A stretch of 64,000 bases of DNA. It comes from Opisthocomus hoazin. Its lineage: Eukaryota; Chordata; Aves; Opisthocomiformes; Opisthocomidae. A model generated the notes under the pieces. The model had not been told where the DNA came from. It saw nothing but the letters and a program-made list of their open reading frames with translations, and searched no databases. Positions 47,001-56,596 of this stretch are shown here, piece by piece. The stretch lies in assembly GCF_030867145.1 (NCBI RefSeq), contig NC_134440.1, positions 4,154,001-4,218,000 of the forward strand. Reading direction: 5' to 3'. Numbering within the stretch: position 1 is the first letter of the stretch; the number at the start of each line of letters is the position of its first letter. The position numbers and the translations under genes were made by a program.

Positions 47001-47348
47001 AGGAGGAAGAAATTAAGGAAATAAATGAAAGGATGAAGTGAGGAAATCAGTGAGCGAATGTTTGTCTTAATCCAGAAGATCTACCGTAAGGCAGCTTGGT
47101 TGATTCATATATTTAATAAGTCTGATTCGTTCTATTTTTCACATACTTTCTTGTAGCTTTTTGGTAAATTTATTAATTTCTTTTCCATTTTCATTTTTTA
47201 GTTTGGAAATGAAGAGCAGCAGCTGGCATGGGCGAAGCGTGAGAGTGAAAAAGCAGAGCAAGAAAGACTAGCTCGATTGCGGAGACAAGAACAAGAAGAC
47301 CTTGAGTTGGCTATTGCGCTCAGTAAGGCTGATATGCCAAACTCTTAA
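7590..47348 (+). CDS. EPS15L1: EPS15L1 (Eps15R), endocytic scaffold with three EH domains; 25 coding exons
   Basis: EPS15L1 is a clathrin-coat accessory protein that links NPF-containing adaptors, AP-2 and ubiquitinated cargo at the plasma membrane; nuclear roles are also reported. The spliced frame is 932 codons including an optional 21-codon exon; human isoforms are roughly 860 to 910 residues. Order: EH1 about residues 15-103, EH2 about 124-214 with EF-hand loop [12 protein letters not shown], Pro/Ser linker with PPSKRKK, EH3 about 272-362 with loop [13 protein letters not shown], coiled coil about 395-605, an AP-2-binding tail with about 21 DPF motifs (619-870), a proline motif PPRPKPP for SH3 partners, and C-terminal UIM-like helices ([27 protein letters not shown]). 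All exons join in frame with GT-AG sites. It lies downstream of CALR3 on the same strand and tail to tail with KLF2. I see no defect. EPS15 is excluded by the linker, exon 25 and synteny. Confidence 0.97.
8735..9100 (+). repeat. Copy B of the direct repeat, split by a CR1
   Basis: 8747-8793 matches 3012-3060 in CALR3 intron 3. The match resumes after the CR1 with ACATGTTCAGAAACCTCTGA and fades near 9100. Both copies are in the same orientation, about 5.7 kb apart. Confidence 0.8.
8794..9003 (-). mobile_element. CR1 LINE 3' fragment inside repeat copy B
   Basis: Antisense CR1 3' end, starting AATCACAGAATGTTCGGGGT and running to about TTCCTCGGGTTCAGAC. Copy A at 3060 shows the uninterrupted site, so this insertion came after the repeat copies separated. 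It is closely similar to the exon 3 CR1. Confidence 0.9.
12830..12871 (+). CDS. EPS15L1: EPS15L1 exon 2
   Basis: Encodes [14 protein letters not shown], the start of EH1. Acceptor TTTTTCAG, donor CAAACAG|gtaggt. Confidence 0.95.
12882..12900 (+). repeat. Poly-A tract (19 A) in EPS15L1 intron 2
   Basis: A simple homopolymer just downstream of the exon 2 donor. Confidence 0.9.
13101..13190 (+). CDS. EPS15L1: EPS15L1 exon 3
   Basis: Encodes [20 protein letters not shown] through IILGK in EH1. Standard splice sites TCTTTCAG and GAAAA|gtaagt. Confidence 0.97.
13547..13594 (+). CDS. EPS15L1: EPS15L1 exon 4
   Basis: Encodes [16 protein letters not shown]. The WDLAD motif belongs to the NPF-binding EH fold. 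Confidence 0.97.
14273..14368 (+). CDS. EPS15L1: EPS15L1 exon 5
   Basis: Encodes [20 protein letters not shown] and ends VPPPKF, the end of EH1. Confidence 0.97.
14994..15056 (+). CDS. EPS15L1: EPS15L1 exon 6
   Basis: Encodes [20 protein letters not shown] plus R, the linker to EH2 and its first residues. Confidence 0.96.
15965..16090 (+). CDS. EPS15L1: EPS15L1 exon 7
   Basis: Encodes the first half of EH2, [20 protein letters not shown] to KLPLDILGR. Confidence 0.97.
17631..17690 (+). CDS. EPS15L1: EPS15L1 exon 8
   Basis: Encodes [20 protein letters not shown], which contains the intact EF-hand calcium loop of EH2. Confidence 0.97.
18027..18263 (+). CDS. EPS15L1: EPS15L1 exon 9
   Basis: Encodes the end of EH2 ([15 protein letters not shown]) and the Pro/Ser linker with PPSKRKK and [19 protein letters not shown]. 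It ends at CAAGCACAG|gtacaa. Confidence 0.97.
18878..19035 (+). CDS. EPS15L1: EPS15L1 exon 10
   Basis: Encodes the first part of EH3, [18 protein letters not shown] and [18 protein letters not shown]. It ends in phase 2 inside the Trp codon of HIW. Confidence 0.97.
19500..19656 (+). CDS. EPS15L1: EPS15L1 exon 11
   Basis: Completes EH3 ([20 protein letters not shown]) and continues [19 protein letters not shown]. Donor ATACAG|gtaagt, phase 0. Confidence 0.96.
20413..20475 (+). CDS. EPS15L1: EPS15L1 exon 12, probable cassette exon
   Basis: An open 63-nt segment with acceptor TTGTTCTATAG and a strong donor CGTCGT|gtgagt, in phase 0 with both neighbours. It encodes [20 protein letters not shown] plus R. 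The human sequence I remember runs straight from exon 11 to exon 13, so it is probably alternatively spliced. RNA evidence is needed. Confidence 0.65.
22046..22131 (+). CDS. EPS15L1: EPS15L1 exon 13
   Basis: Encodes [20 protein letters not shown] and SQEIAQLQ, where the coiled coil begins. Donor CAGAG|gtaata. Confidence 0.97.
22537..22609 (+). CDS. EPS15L1: EPS15L1 exon 14
   Basis: Encodes [20 protein letters not shown] and NEVQ, a heptad-like coiled coil. Confidence 0.97.
23135..23296 (+). CDS. EPS15L1: EPS15L1 exon 15
   Basis: Coiled-coil exon, [20 protein letters not shown] to CQEETQV. Two donors lie 3 bp apart (CAG|gtggtg and GTG|gtgagt). The second is stronger and keeps a residue where human has Met, so it was chosen. 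Confidence 0.93.
23465..23550 (+). mobile_element. Degraded CR1 3' end in EPS15L1 intron 15
   Basis: GAACCAGATAATCTCCAGGG, then TCCCCTTCTA and ATTGTTGTTGTTCTGTGAAT resemble a diverged CR1 tail (GAACTAGATGATCTTTAAGG, TCCCTTCCAA, ATTCTGTGA). It is much older looking than the other CR1 copies. Confidence 0.55.
24118..24315 (+). CDS. EPS15L1: EPS15L1 exon 16
   Basis: Coiled-coil exon, [20 protein letters not shown] to KSTQEEINQ. It closely matches human [20 protein letters not shown]. Confidence 0.97.
24590..24754 (+). CDS. EPS15L1: EPS15L1 exon 17
   Basis: End of the coiled coil, [20 protein letters not shown], then a Ser/Gly linker [20 protein letters not shown]. Donor ACTATG|gtaaaa. Confidence 0.96.
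26267..26393 (+). CDS. EPS15L1: EPS15L1 exon 18 (first DPF repeats)
   Basis: Encodes [18 protein letters not shown] and then [20 protein letters not shown]. The five DPF motifs are AP-2 alpha-ear ligands. Confidence 0.97.
26516..26566 (+). CDS. EPS15L1: EPS15L1 exon 19
   Basis: A short exon encoding [16 protein letters not shown], with one DPF. Acceptor CTGCATAG, donor CAGCAG|gtaata, phase 1. Confidence 0.93.
26949..27085 (+). CDS. EPS15L1: EPS15L1 exon 20
   Basis: Encodes five DPF motifs, [20 protein letters not shown] to [17 protein letters not shown]. Confidence 0.97.
28168..28228 (+). CDS. EPS15L1: EPS15L1 exon 21
   Basis: Encodes [20 protein letters not shown], with two DPF motifs. 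Phase 1 donor GTCCAG|gtaaga. Confidence 0.95.
28604..28686 (+). CDS. EPS15L1: EPS15L1 exon 22
   Basis: Encodes [20 protein letters not shown] and ADFSQMSK. Acceptor GTGTTTCAG, donor TCAAAG|gtaaag. Confidence 0.96.
30117..30249 (+). CDS. EPS15L1: EPS15L1 exon 23
   Basis: Encodes [20 protein letters not shown] and the SH3-ligand stretch [18 protein letters not shown]. Acceptor TCATGTAG, phase 1 donor CCAGTG|gtaagg. Confidence 0.96.
30602..30619 (+). repeat. Poly-T tract
   Basis: Homopolymer of 18 T within intron 23. Confidence 0.9.
35008..35044 (+). repeat. T-rich low-complexity tract
   Basis: T runs broken by single C residues, ending in a 23-base T run. It could be a decayed retroposon tail, but no element body is recognisable. 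Confidence 0.85.
42056..42071 (+). repeat. Poly-T tract
   Basis: Homopolymer of 16 T within intron 23. Confidence 0.85.
42828..43033 (+). CDS. EPS15L1: EPS15L1 exon 24 (last DPF repeats)
   Basis: Encodes [20 protein letters not shown] through [20 protein letters not shown] and GFADFSS. Acceptor CTTTCCAG, donor AGCTCT|gtaagt, phase 0. Confidence 0.97.
47202..47348 (+). CDS. EPS15L1: EPS15L1 exon 25 (UIM-like C-terminus)
   Basis: Encodes [20 protein letters not shown] and [19 protein letters not shown], followed by TAA. The two amphipathic helices match the ubiquitin-interacting motifs at the Eps15 family C-terminus; the core LELAIALS is intact. Confidence 0.97.
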   Translation, partial: FGNEEQQLAWAKRESEKAEQERLARLRRQEQEDLELAIALSKADMPNS

Positions 47349-49690
47349 AAAGAGGTTCTTTGGCTCCACCCTGTCCGAGTGAAACCTTTAAACACGGCTT
47401 TTATAAAAATACTAAATTCTTGGTTTGTTGGGAAAATAATTTTAGTCACCTTCAACTCTAAAGAAGACTGGCTGGTTACGTCAGACTGGGCTTTGTGGCT
47501 TTTCAAGTGTGTGATATGCAGGAAACACTGTATAAGCTGTATTATATGTTCTAGATAAAATTTATTGCTTGTAAAAAATTTAACGTATGATCCTAAGATA
47601 CTGAAAGCAAAGTTTCTTTATCTGGAAGACAGTGTTGCATATAGTAATCTGCAACTTGTGAATCTGGCTTTTTGTTACCCGAATTCCATTGGTTTTCTGA
47701 GGCTGCAGTACGATTTCAAAGAAAATGCCATAAAGAGATAATATTTATAGAATTAGCTTTCACTTGTTACATTTATTTAATAATTCATGGTAGGCTAAAT
47801 CACTATGTCATCTGCGTCATCAATGTCAAAATCTCCAGCATAAATTCGTTATTAGATGGTCCCTTTTTATCCAGGAGATGTGGCTTTTACAAAAGAATCT
47901 GGCAATTTATAGAAGATGAATACAAACATAGTGAAACATATAAAATATTACGAATATGAAGCCTCTGTGAATGAGTAGTTCTTCTAATTTCAACATTGGT
48001 TGGCATTGAGTTTTTATAATTGTATGTGATGTTGTAAAAGAGGGAGTTTGTTCAGTTGTGGTAAATTGGACAAATAATTTGGCAATTAAATCATTAGGTA
48101 AAATCTTGCTTTATCTCACAGGCAAATACAACTGCAGAACTGTGATGTAAGTTTGAGTGCTGCTTTCATGTAAACATTAAAGCAGTGGAAAACTTACTAA
48201 GTGTTCATCCCCACAACTCCTTTTGCCCTCTTTTGCTCCAGCCGCCAAACATAGACCATATTATTTGTGTTACCCAGCTGACTGCATGAGACAGTCTTTA
48301 CCTCTGTTTCTTGAATTCCACCTATCTTGTAATGCGGGATTACAGATCAAACATAATTTAGCTGAAATAAGGCCAAGTTGAAACGGATTTTATTTGCCAA
48401 ATGCGTGTTCATGTGTAAGTTATAGAAGGCCTGGTAGACTGGATTGGCTTTGAAATACGGCTTGCAGTGCAAAGTCCAAGGAGGAACAGGTTTTCTGTAA
48501 ACCTGTAGAACCCAGTGCTTCCACCTGGTAAGGATAACACAGGAGGTATTTTATATGTCATATAAAAAAGAAGTCCTTACGATAAGTCTGTGAATTATTT
48601 ACTTACTAAAAATGCCTTTTCTGATTACAGGAATTCTAAAACTTCAGTTGTCTTTGCCTTGGACGTTTATGTCTAAATAGAGTAGGCATCTAGCACAAAA
48701 TTTTAAAAATGTCCTTACTGTATATCTGCTTTCCTATCCTTGGTTCTGTAGGAATACAAAACTGAACATTCTCTGTTTTCACTGATGCAGCCCTTATCTT
48801 GTAACATTTTCTCGTTTTTTTTGTTTTGTTTTGTTTTGTTTTACTGTGGTATTCCTTCATCACCTTTAACACATTTCTATTTTTTATGTCCTTGCTTCCT
48901 CTCTTTTATTTTTGATGATACAAAGATAGTGCCTGTCCACTGAATGAAAACAGTCTTTCCCCATTCTCTTGTAATTGCCTTATTCTGGATACTTTCCTTA
49001 CACAGAAGGAATCGGATTGGATCGTGTTAATCTTCTTAGTAGTTTTCAGCTCTGAAACGCAGCGAAGATGTGGCGTTTGTTGTCTTGGCTTTTGTGAGTG
49101 GGTATATGGGTGAGTGGATGTCTGTGTGTACGTACACACACACGCATCCAGCCGTTTACATACGCAGCAATACACGCGACAAAACTGAAACCGCGTGTCT
49201 CAGAATGGAGTTGTAGGAGTCCCCTGTTTGCTGTGTGGCTCCTGTGCTGATGGTACTACAAATGAGGTCAATCTTTAACTCCCTGTGAAAGGGGCGAAGA
49301 TGCACTCCAGTATCAAAACCAACCATAGAACGATCTTTAATACTGTCCTTTAATGACCCCTTTGGAATGTAGTGGAAGATATTTCTAATTTTACAGAACC
49401 TGATTTGTGGTAATTTTTCTCTGAAATATGTTAGATTAAATGATCAAACATACTAAAATGTCAACAGATTCTCTGTTGGTGTACAGGACTTGAAGTCTCC
49501 GATAGCAAACTTGGGTCTGCCTATAGCTAACAGAAAACTTTTGCCATGAAAGAGCAATTTTCAAAATTGAATGGCTGCGGGATTCTTCATGAAGTGAAAC
49601 AAATTGTATCCGTGTGTAAGATTCTCCTTTTTGTTTTCATTTGGGGCTGAGTCTTTGTGGTGTCTCTTCAGCTGCAATAAAACCCCGCTC
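47349..49690 (+). other. EPS15L1: Probable EPS15L1 3' UTR
   Basis: Non-coding and AT-rich after the stop codon. ATTAAA variants lie at 48085 and 48176. The first canonical AATAAA I see is at 49676-49681, so the 3' UTR may be up to about 2.3 kb. The true end cannot be fixed without transcript data. Confidence 0.45.
48815..48842 (+). repeat. (TTTTG)n short tandem repeat
   Basis: About four TTTTG units follow a T run. Confidence 0.85.
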
Positions 49691-50369
49691 ATACACACTG
49701 CTGTTCTAGAAAGGAAAAGCGCTTTTGGACTGCTGCTGGGATGAAGTCACTCCAGCGGGACGGGGTGGATGAGCTCAATAGCTTGATTCATTTGCTGAGT
49801 TATGTACCATAACAAGACTTTCTGCTACTTTGTCAGTGCTCTAAAATACTGTAATTTATAATGCTTCCAAGGCAATGAGTCGGTGTTTTCAAGATGCTCA
49901 GCAGAAGGCAGAAATGTGAATTAATCTAGCATTCCATGTAGGGTTAGAACCAATTGCTCACTTTCCTGTTTCCTTATTGACTTGTTCTTCAGATTAGCTT
50001 GGACAGTAACAGAAGATCAGGCAAATGAACAAGGACAGAACATGTTCTCTATGCACAGTGCATTAGATTTAGTAACCTTAGGTTTACTGAAACACTCTTG
50101 ATTCAAAATTTTAGACACTGCAGTAGAAGAAAACTTAGCTGTGGTTTCTCCCCATCGTATTTAATAACAGTTTTCCATGTAAAAAGGAAGATTACCCATG
50201 TTCTTCCCTTACGCTTGTAATTCAGTGTTTTGTATAATACCTGCGCTGGTTCTTCTAAGGCAAAACTTTTATCGCAAGGCATTGATCATTATCTTCCTCC
50301 AGAACAGTGAAATTTAAAGCACAAATAGGCCTATCGCTATTTGGGCAGAGAAAATATGTATGATGCAAG

Positions 50370-50605
50370 ATATATAAAATGTGAGTATACACAGTGCATA
50401 TACGGTGTACATTACGAGATCCATATTATTTGTGTCTAGGTGTGTATATATATATACATAGTGTATTGTATAATGTAATAATAGTGTGTGTATATACTAT
50501 ATATGTCCACATACTATGTCTAGGATATAGTTACTTGTGCTGTACATAAAATGTGTATATACAATGAATATGTAGAATATGCATATATATTCTATATATT
50601 AAAGC
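50370..50605 (+). repeat. TA/TG-rich simple-sequence block
   Basis: Imperfect alternating TATATA, GTGTGT and ACATAT steps over about 235 bp, a decayed purine-pyrimidine microsatellite. Confidence 0.8.
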
Positions 50606-53600
50606 TTGTGTGTATGTATGTATTCTCTAAACAGAGGTGGATACAGAAATGACATTTTTACAGAAATGCAGGTGAGATCATGGCTCTTGGAATTTCAAAG
50701 TTCTGGTGAAAGAAAAGAAAGGAGAAATGACTGCTTCCAGTACATTTGTTTCAAGATTACATTAATTGGCATGAAAAACTGTGTTCACTAGCTGTGCCAA
50801 GCGTGCGAGAGAAACCTGGCAGAAAGTAGGTGTCATCTGCGTGGGATGTGATCTCACATTCTTCTGAGTTTTTAAAGTGTGTTTGAATTGTAGGCTTAAT
50901 TTCTGATCATCTTGCGTGTGATGGTCATGTCGTCTTTTCTTTTTTCTCTAGACCGAGGCAATGATTTTCCTCCTACATTTGGTTGTAGCTTCACTTCTCT
51001 TTTTCTTTTTTTCCCTGTTTAAAAAAACGTTTTTTAGGAGCTATTCCCATACACGCATACACCCCAAAACAGTCGCACGCTAAGGTGGAAAACTTGTTTT
51101 TCTTGCTTCATTCCGGTTATATAGGTTGCACATAATTGTCATCTGGATTTCAGCTCTGTTTTTCCTCCGTTTCCACCTAAGCTTTTCCTTCAGGAGGAAT
51201 GACGATCCATTGCATTCTTGGCGTTGAGAAGAGAATGGAGGTGATTCTGCTTTCTACTCGGATAAATTATTAGACTCTGTGGTACACTGAGCAGTCACAA
51301 AGAGTTGAGTAGGCTTTTATAGTGGCACATGTGTGTTTTATACAGTGGATCGTCACTGCTGGAATGACTCATGGAAAACCATGAATTGCACCCAGCGCTG
51401 AGGCACAACAGCTAAAACAGGAAAGACGGACAATTATTCACGTTGAACCTACGCATGCAGACTTTGCATGTAGGACACAGGTATTGAATTCCCCATATTA
51501 TCCTTTATAGACCAGTGTGTTCACATTTGCCTCGAGTGGTTTCCCTAAGTTATATTCAGATAGTCGTCTTGTAAAACACACCCGTCATTCTGCAATAAAA
51601 ACAGATGCTCATAAAAGTAGTACTTCTACAATAATGCTGTATGAAATATTTTTCTATTGGCAAATTTTTCCATATGAAATCTTTGCCCTGTGAGGATCAT
51701 CAGTTCTTGCTGTGTTTTGTTTCATGTAGCGTGCTCTCGAAGTGTAGGAAATTCCACGCTGTGTCTGACTGCGTAACCTTTTCTTTGGAAATTCCTGTCT
51801 GTGAAATCTGTTGTCAGAAGTTTTGTAGAAATTATTTTGTCATCTTATGCTCAAAGATAATGCACTTTTCTTGGATTCTTCTTATAATCCTTTTGGGGTT
51901 ACTATTTCTTCTTTGGTGTTTCTCCATGGAGAAGAGTATTTATTCTGTAGAACTGAGGCCCAGGGAATTTTGGTCCAAGTAGAATTGTTGCTTTCCCTTG
52001 TGTAAGAGTTTGATTTCTTCCTCCTCCTGCGTTTTATTCCTCCCTCTCAGGAATTTCCTTTCTGTTTAATCCTCATTTAGAGTTGGAACTCTGTTAAAGT
52101 GAATTGATCTGTTCTAATAGTGATCTCTTTCAAATATCTTCCTACACTGGTGGAACAGCGAAGCTTTTGTTGTGTGTCAATGACTGCATCTCTCTGAAAC
52201 ATCTTTTCTTAGAAAGGAATTTTGCTTGGAGTATGGTGGAATCATAGAAGATTTATTTTTAGAGTAAATATGTTAACTATTATTCATTGACACACCTGTT
52301 TTATCAGCTGATATACTGCTCTTTTTACTTGAAAGTTTTATAAATAAAGGCTTAATTTGTTATAAAATGGAATTTTCATTTTTCCAACTTCTGCCTTCCC
52401 CTTTAAGTTTAAAAGGAAAACTCCTAGTGACTCTGATTCCTTCTGATGTTACAATTACAGAGTGCTCTTCGGGTGTCCCTTTTAATATGGTGTTCTTTCG
52501 TCTGACCTAAAAAAGGTGGAAACACAAAGTGGAAACTGCAATGTTGACCTAAATTTGATTAATATCTCCAAATATGTACATTATTGTAGTTATATTTATC
52601 TTTCAAATATCATAACAAATTGAAAGGTATTTTAATTTTAACCCATCTCATGTGTTTATTGTTTAATATAATAAGAGAAATGTTATTGTTTAATATAATA
52701 AATGAAAAGTTACTTTTTGGAGCTCTTAGACTTCAGCAATCTTTATTTTTTTTTTGTCCCTGATTTCACAAGCTTTTGTGTCAAATTTGTGAATCTTGCT
52801 TTGAACAACCGCTAGATTCTCTGCGTTGAGATCTTTTTCCTTTTGGCTGGTGCCCTCTGCGCGCTGTTTTCCCTTCTGTCCTTCCCCTTCTTCCTTGTCC
52901 CGGCCACATTTGGTCTGTACAGACCAGTCAGAAAATCCAGTGCCGCACCCTTTCCAAAACAATTTGTGTGCCGCAATGCTAAACATCCAGGCAATTTATA
53001 CTGGGAGGGGTTAGAGAGATCACCAGGGACAAACCCTTGCTGCTCACTGGAAAAACACACCTCACTACCATACTATTCGGCATTATTCACTTTGACTCAT
53101 TATTCTCCCATCTGTTTGTTTTATTTACTCTGCTTCTGCACATGTTGGCATGGTTAACAACAGATTGCCAGGGCAGGTTTCTCCTGAAATTGCTCCCCAG
53201 CAATATTTTTAGTACGTTGACATTTTGAAGCCAGGATTTGACTCCAGTGCGTCACAGATGGGCACAACTTCCTACCCAAGTTCTCTCGTCGCGTAATGCT
53301 CCACTTACAAAACCGTGGGCCACAGCTCCGTCATTTGCTCCCACTCAGGTTTTTGGAGTCTGACAGTGTGTTCATCTGAACGCTTTCCCAAATACCTGCC
53401 CGATCTCTATTGTCCGTGCCTCATCCGGCCGGACTCCCGGTACCAGCCATCGCGTCGGGGCCAAGAGGCTCTTCGTTGGGAAGAACAGCGTAGGCATCCT
53501 GCTCGAGAAAAAATATTTGCAAGCGGAAACTCGAACATAAGGGAACTCTTCAGCTACCAGCCCAGCTGTTAAACCTCAAAAATAAATGTAGCATTTGTTG

Positions 53601-56582
53601 ACTGCACCCAAATGCGGCCCAAGACCAGCTTGTGTTTGTAGTCTGAGCTCGCGGAGCCCTTGCTGCCATCCCCGCCACTGAAGTTGCCGTCATATTTTTC
53701 TTGGGGAGGCGCTGCCGGGAGAAGATTGCTGAATCTTCTGTCTGCTGTACGTGACTATCAGTTTAGTCACAGTGAGTATCTTTTGCCTCCTGTCTGGTTA
53801 GCATTTTTTTTTTAATGTAATGACTACAATTAGAACTTCTTATTGGTGCTGATACAGCGTCTCTTACAAATGCTATAGGCTTCCCTATCGATGAATTCTC
53901 ATAACACTCTTTGCCAGCTGCAAACATAATAGATTTCTGCTGTTGAACTTCCCATAAACATTGTCCTCAATCACAGCTTTTCAGAAGGAGTCTGTACAAA
54001 CGAACAAAGCCCTGTGCTCTCTCTGCCCATCCCTTGCACCCATAGAAAGGGCACCCGGGCATCCCTTGTTTCGCAAGGGCTTGCAATATAAATCATTAAT
54101 TTATCAAAACCCACTTCCATGGAAATGCTGTCATCGTGCATGGGCCATAAGAAAAGTGGCTGTTGGGATTTGAGGATTTTTGGTGTGTTTTGGTTTGTGT
54201 TTAAGCCTGGGGCTCAGTAGCTTCTCGCCTCATGTATTGAATATCACAGGGGATGTCCAGTGTGATATTCCAGATGTTTCCTGATGACATAGTGATAGGT
54301 CAGAACTCCAGGAATGCTTTGAGCTGCAAGAAGTGCAAGAAACCAAAGTAAAAGTGATTTAAAGGTGTACCATATCTGATTATAAACCTGTAGTAGTTAA
54401 GTTCATCTGCAATTTCTGTGTTGCTGAATTTATGCCTACTACAAAGGGCAGAACACTTTTGATTTGCAAAAAGGAATTGTAATTGAAAGAGGTGAATAAG
54501 CAGGTAACTAATGCTAACTATGGTTACAGCGCAAATGAGAACTTTGTTGCTCCTGCTCTCCTTCTGCTTGGAAAGGTGGTTTTAAAGTTAATACATCTTC
54601 GTTACGTAAAGCAGTGCGTGTGACTCATTTTTTGTGTCTACAGAGAATATTATAAGATCAAATAATTGTGGCTGAAAACTCAGACCTCAAAAGATTAAAT
54701 CAAACGTATTTTCTGCCTAACAAGGATAAGTCCTTGCCTTTGCTGTGTCCTTCAAGTTTAAAGTGCTGTTTCGTGGCAGAGGCTATTCCCAGTCTCAGCC
54801 AAAGCGATGGGGAATTGGTTGGTTGGGATCAAATCGTTGTCTGAGATCAAATTGATTTAAGGAGTCTCTGGGAACCAATAAGTTGAGCCAGTTACCTCTG
54901 GGGTCTGTGAACTGTGTATGGCCACGTGCTTTACGTTCCTGGTGTTTGGCTTGTAAATCTGTTCCTTCTCCTCCAAATCTAGGGGAAGCACAGCCTGGAG
55001 CGGAGGTGTGCCTGAGCCTGGGTCTTCGGTCGTGGCAGAGAGGGGTGGCTGCAGCCCCAGCCGGTTTCAGGAGCTCTGACCACTCTGCTCGTGGCACGCA
55101 GGATGAGTCCCCGGCAGGTGGGACCTGTTACAAACCCAGCTGAGAGCGGCTGCTTCAAGGACACGTGGGAATTTTAAGGTTTGCAGATGCCACCGAGTTT
55201 CGGATGTTGGCAACAGGGATAGCTTTCTCCCTATTAAATTCCATGGGTCTTGGATTGAATTTTCCTCTTTATGTTTCCCCCCAACACTGCTAGTTACCAT
55301 AGCGATGGCTACATGACTTTGTTGTAGTTGTTTTATTTAAATATAGCGAAAGAAATTGCTAGAGCTTGGGATTCTGGCTTCGAAAATTCAATTTAAGCAA
55401 AGCCTAACAGCTACTCTGTGTTATAGGTGCACAAAATAGCTTTAGAAACCACAGAGCCTCTACCACAGAAAACCACAGAACCACACGATCCTATAATTTG
55501 AAGCATGGACAAACTTTTTTTGGCACTTCTTGTGGATGGAGGACCAAAGTTTGGAGCGAGTCAGTGTTTTCAGGCAGTTTGTAAATGGCTGTGAGTAACC
55601 AAGGACTCACAGAGGCTGAAATCCCCCGTCTCTGCGCGAGGTGAGCCTTGCCAAATGTAAAGCTTAAACTCCCCTGGCTGTAATCAGCTGCGAAACTGCA
55701 AATCGAAAATGAACTTCCAGAAAAGCCGGGGGGTCGCTACTCCAGCCTTGTACTTGAGGGTTTAGAAAAATCGACGTGCGAGCGCCGTGCCCGCCTGCTC
55801 GCGGGGTGCTGGGCTGCTTTGCAGGGCACTGCGTCTCCCTCGAGAGCTGGAAGGCGGTGAGCGATGGCAACGGCCCCCGGGGCGGCCGGACGCGGTTCTG
55901 TTCCTGGTGCTGTTTCAGCAGCAACAGGCTCGGCGTTAGGCTGTTTGCTGCTGAGTTCCCATGCCCTGCAGATTTAACTGACTCCTCTGAAGTCAGCAGG
56001 TGAGAGAAAAACCGTTTTCAGCGTAGCGAAACGCAGCGCTCTGAAACCCGGAGTGGAATTAACTGACTTCAAACAGTAACTCCTCTGGATGGTGCCTCGA
56101 GTTCAGAAACATTTGCTAAAACTTTCACTAGGAACGTTGTGCAGGATTTGCTAGTTTCTGTACTTCGTGTGCTCTATCTTATCTGGCAATCTATCTTGCA
56201 AGTGTAGTGAGCCCATCACTGTGGTATCTTATAAGAATACGTGTGAAAATCTTGTTTACAACGGACTCTACATTTCCTCCATCGGGTTTAACTACAACTT
56301 CTTTTTTTTTCTGCTTTTTTTTGGTTCCCAAGTGTGTCAAAATCAGATCCAGGAGAGCTGCAGATGGAAAGGGCAGCTCTTCGCTGCATGCTCCCTGGGA
56401 GGCATCTGGGATGCTGGGTCTTTCGTGTTAATTAGCACAAAATCACTTAAAAGATAATGTCCTGATGGTCTGTTATTAGAAGATGTTGCAGAGCGTTAGT
56501 GATTTCCTGCTGGCCAGGGGAGGCTCAGTAGATTGGTGGAATCACATCAACACATCTTTGGATGTACTAATTTCAGGCAATT

Positions 56583-56596
56583 AAAAAAAAAAAAAA
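56583..56596 (+). repeat. Poly-A tract
   Basis: Homopolymer of 14 A followed by GGGAAAAAGAGAG. No element body is visible upstream. Confidence 0.8.
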
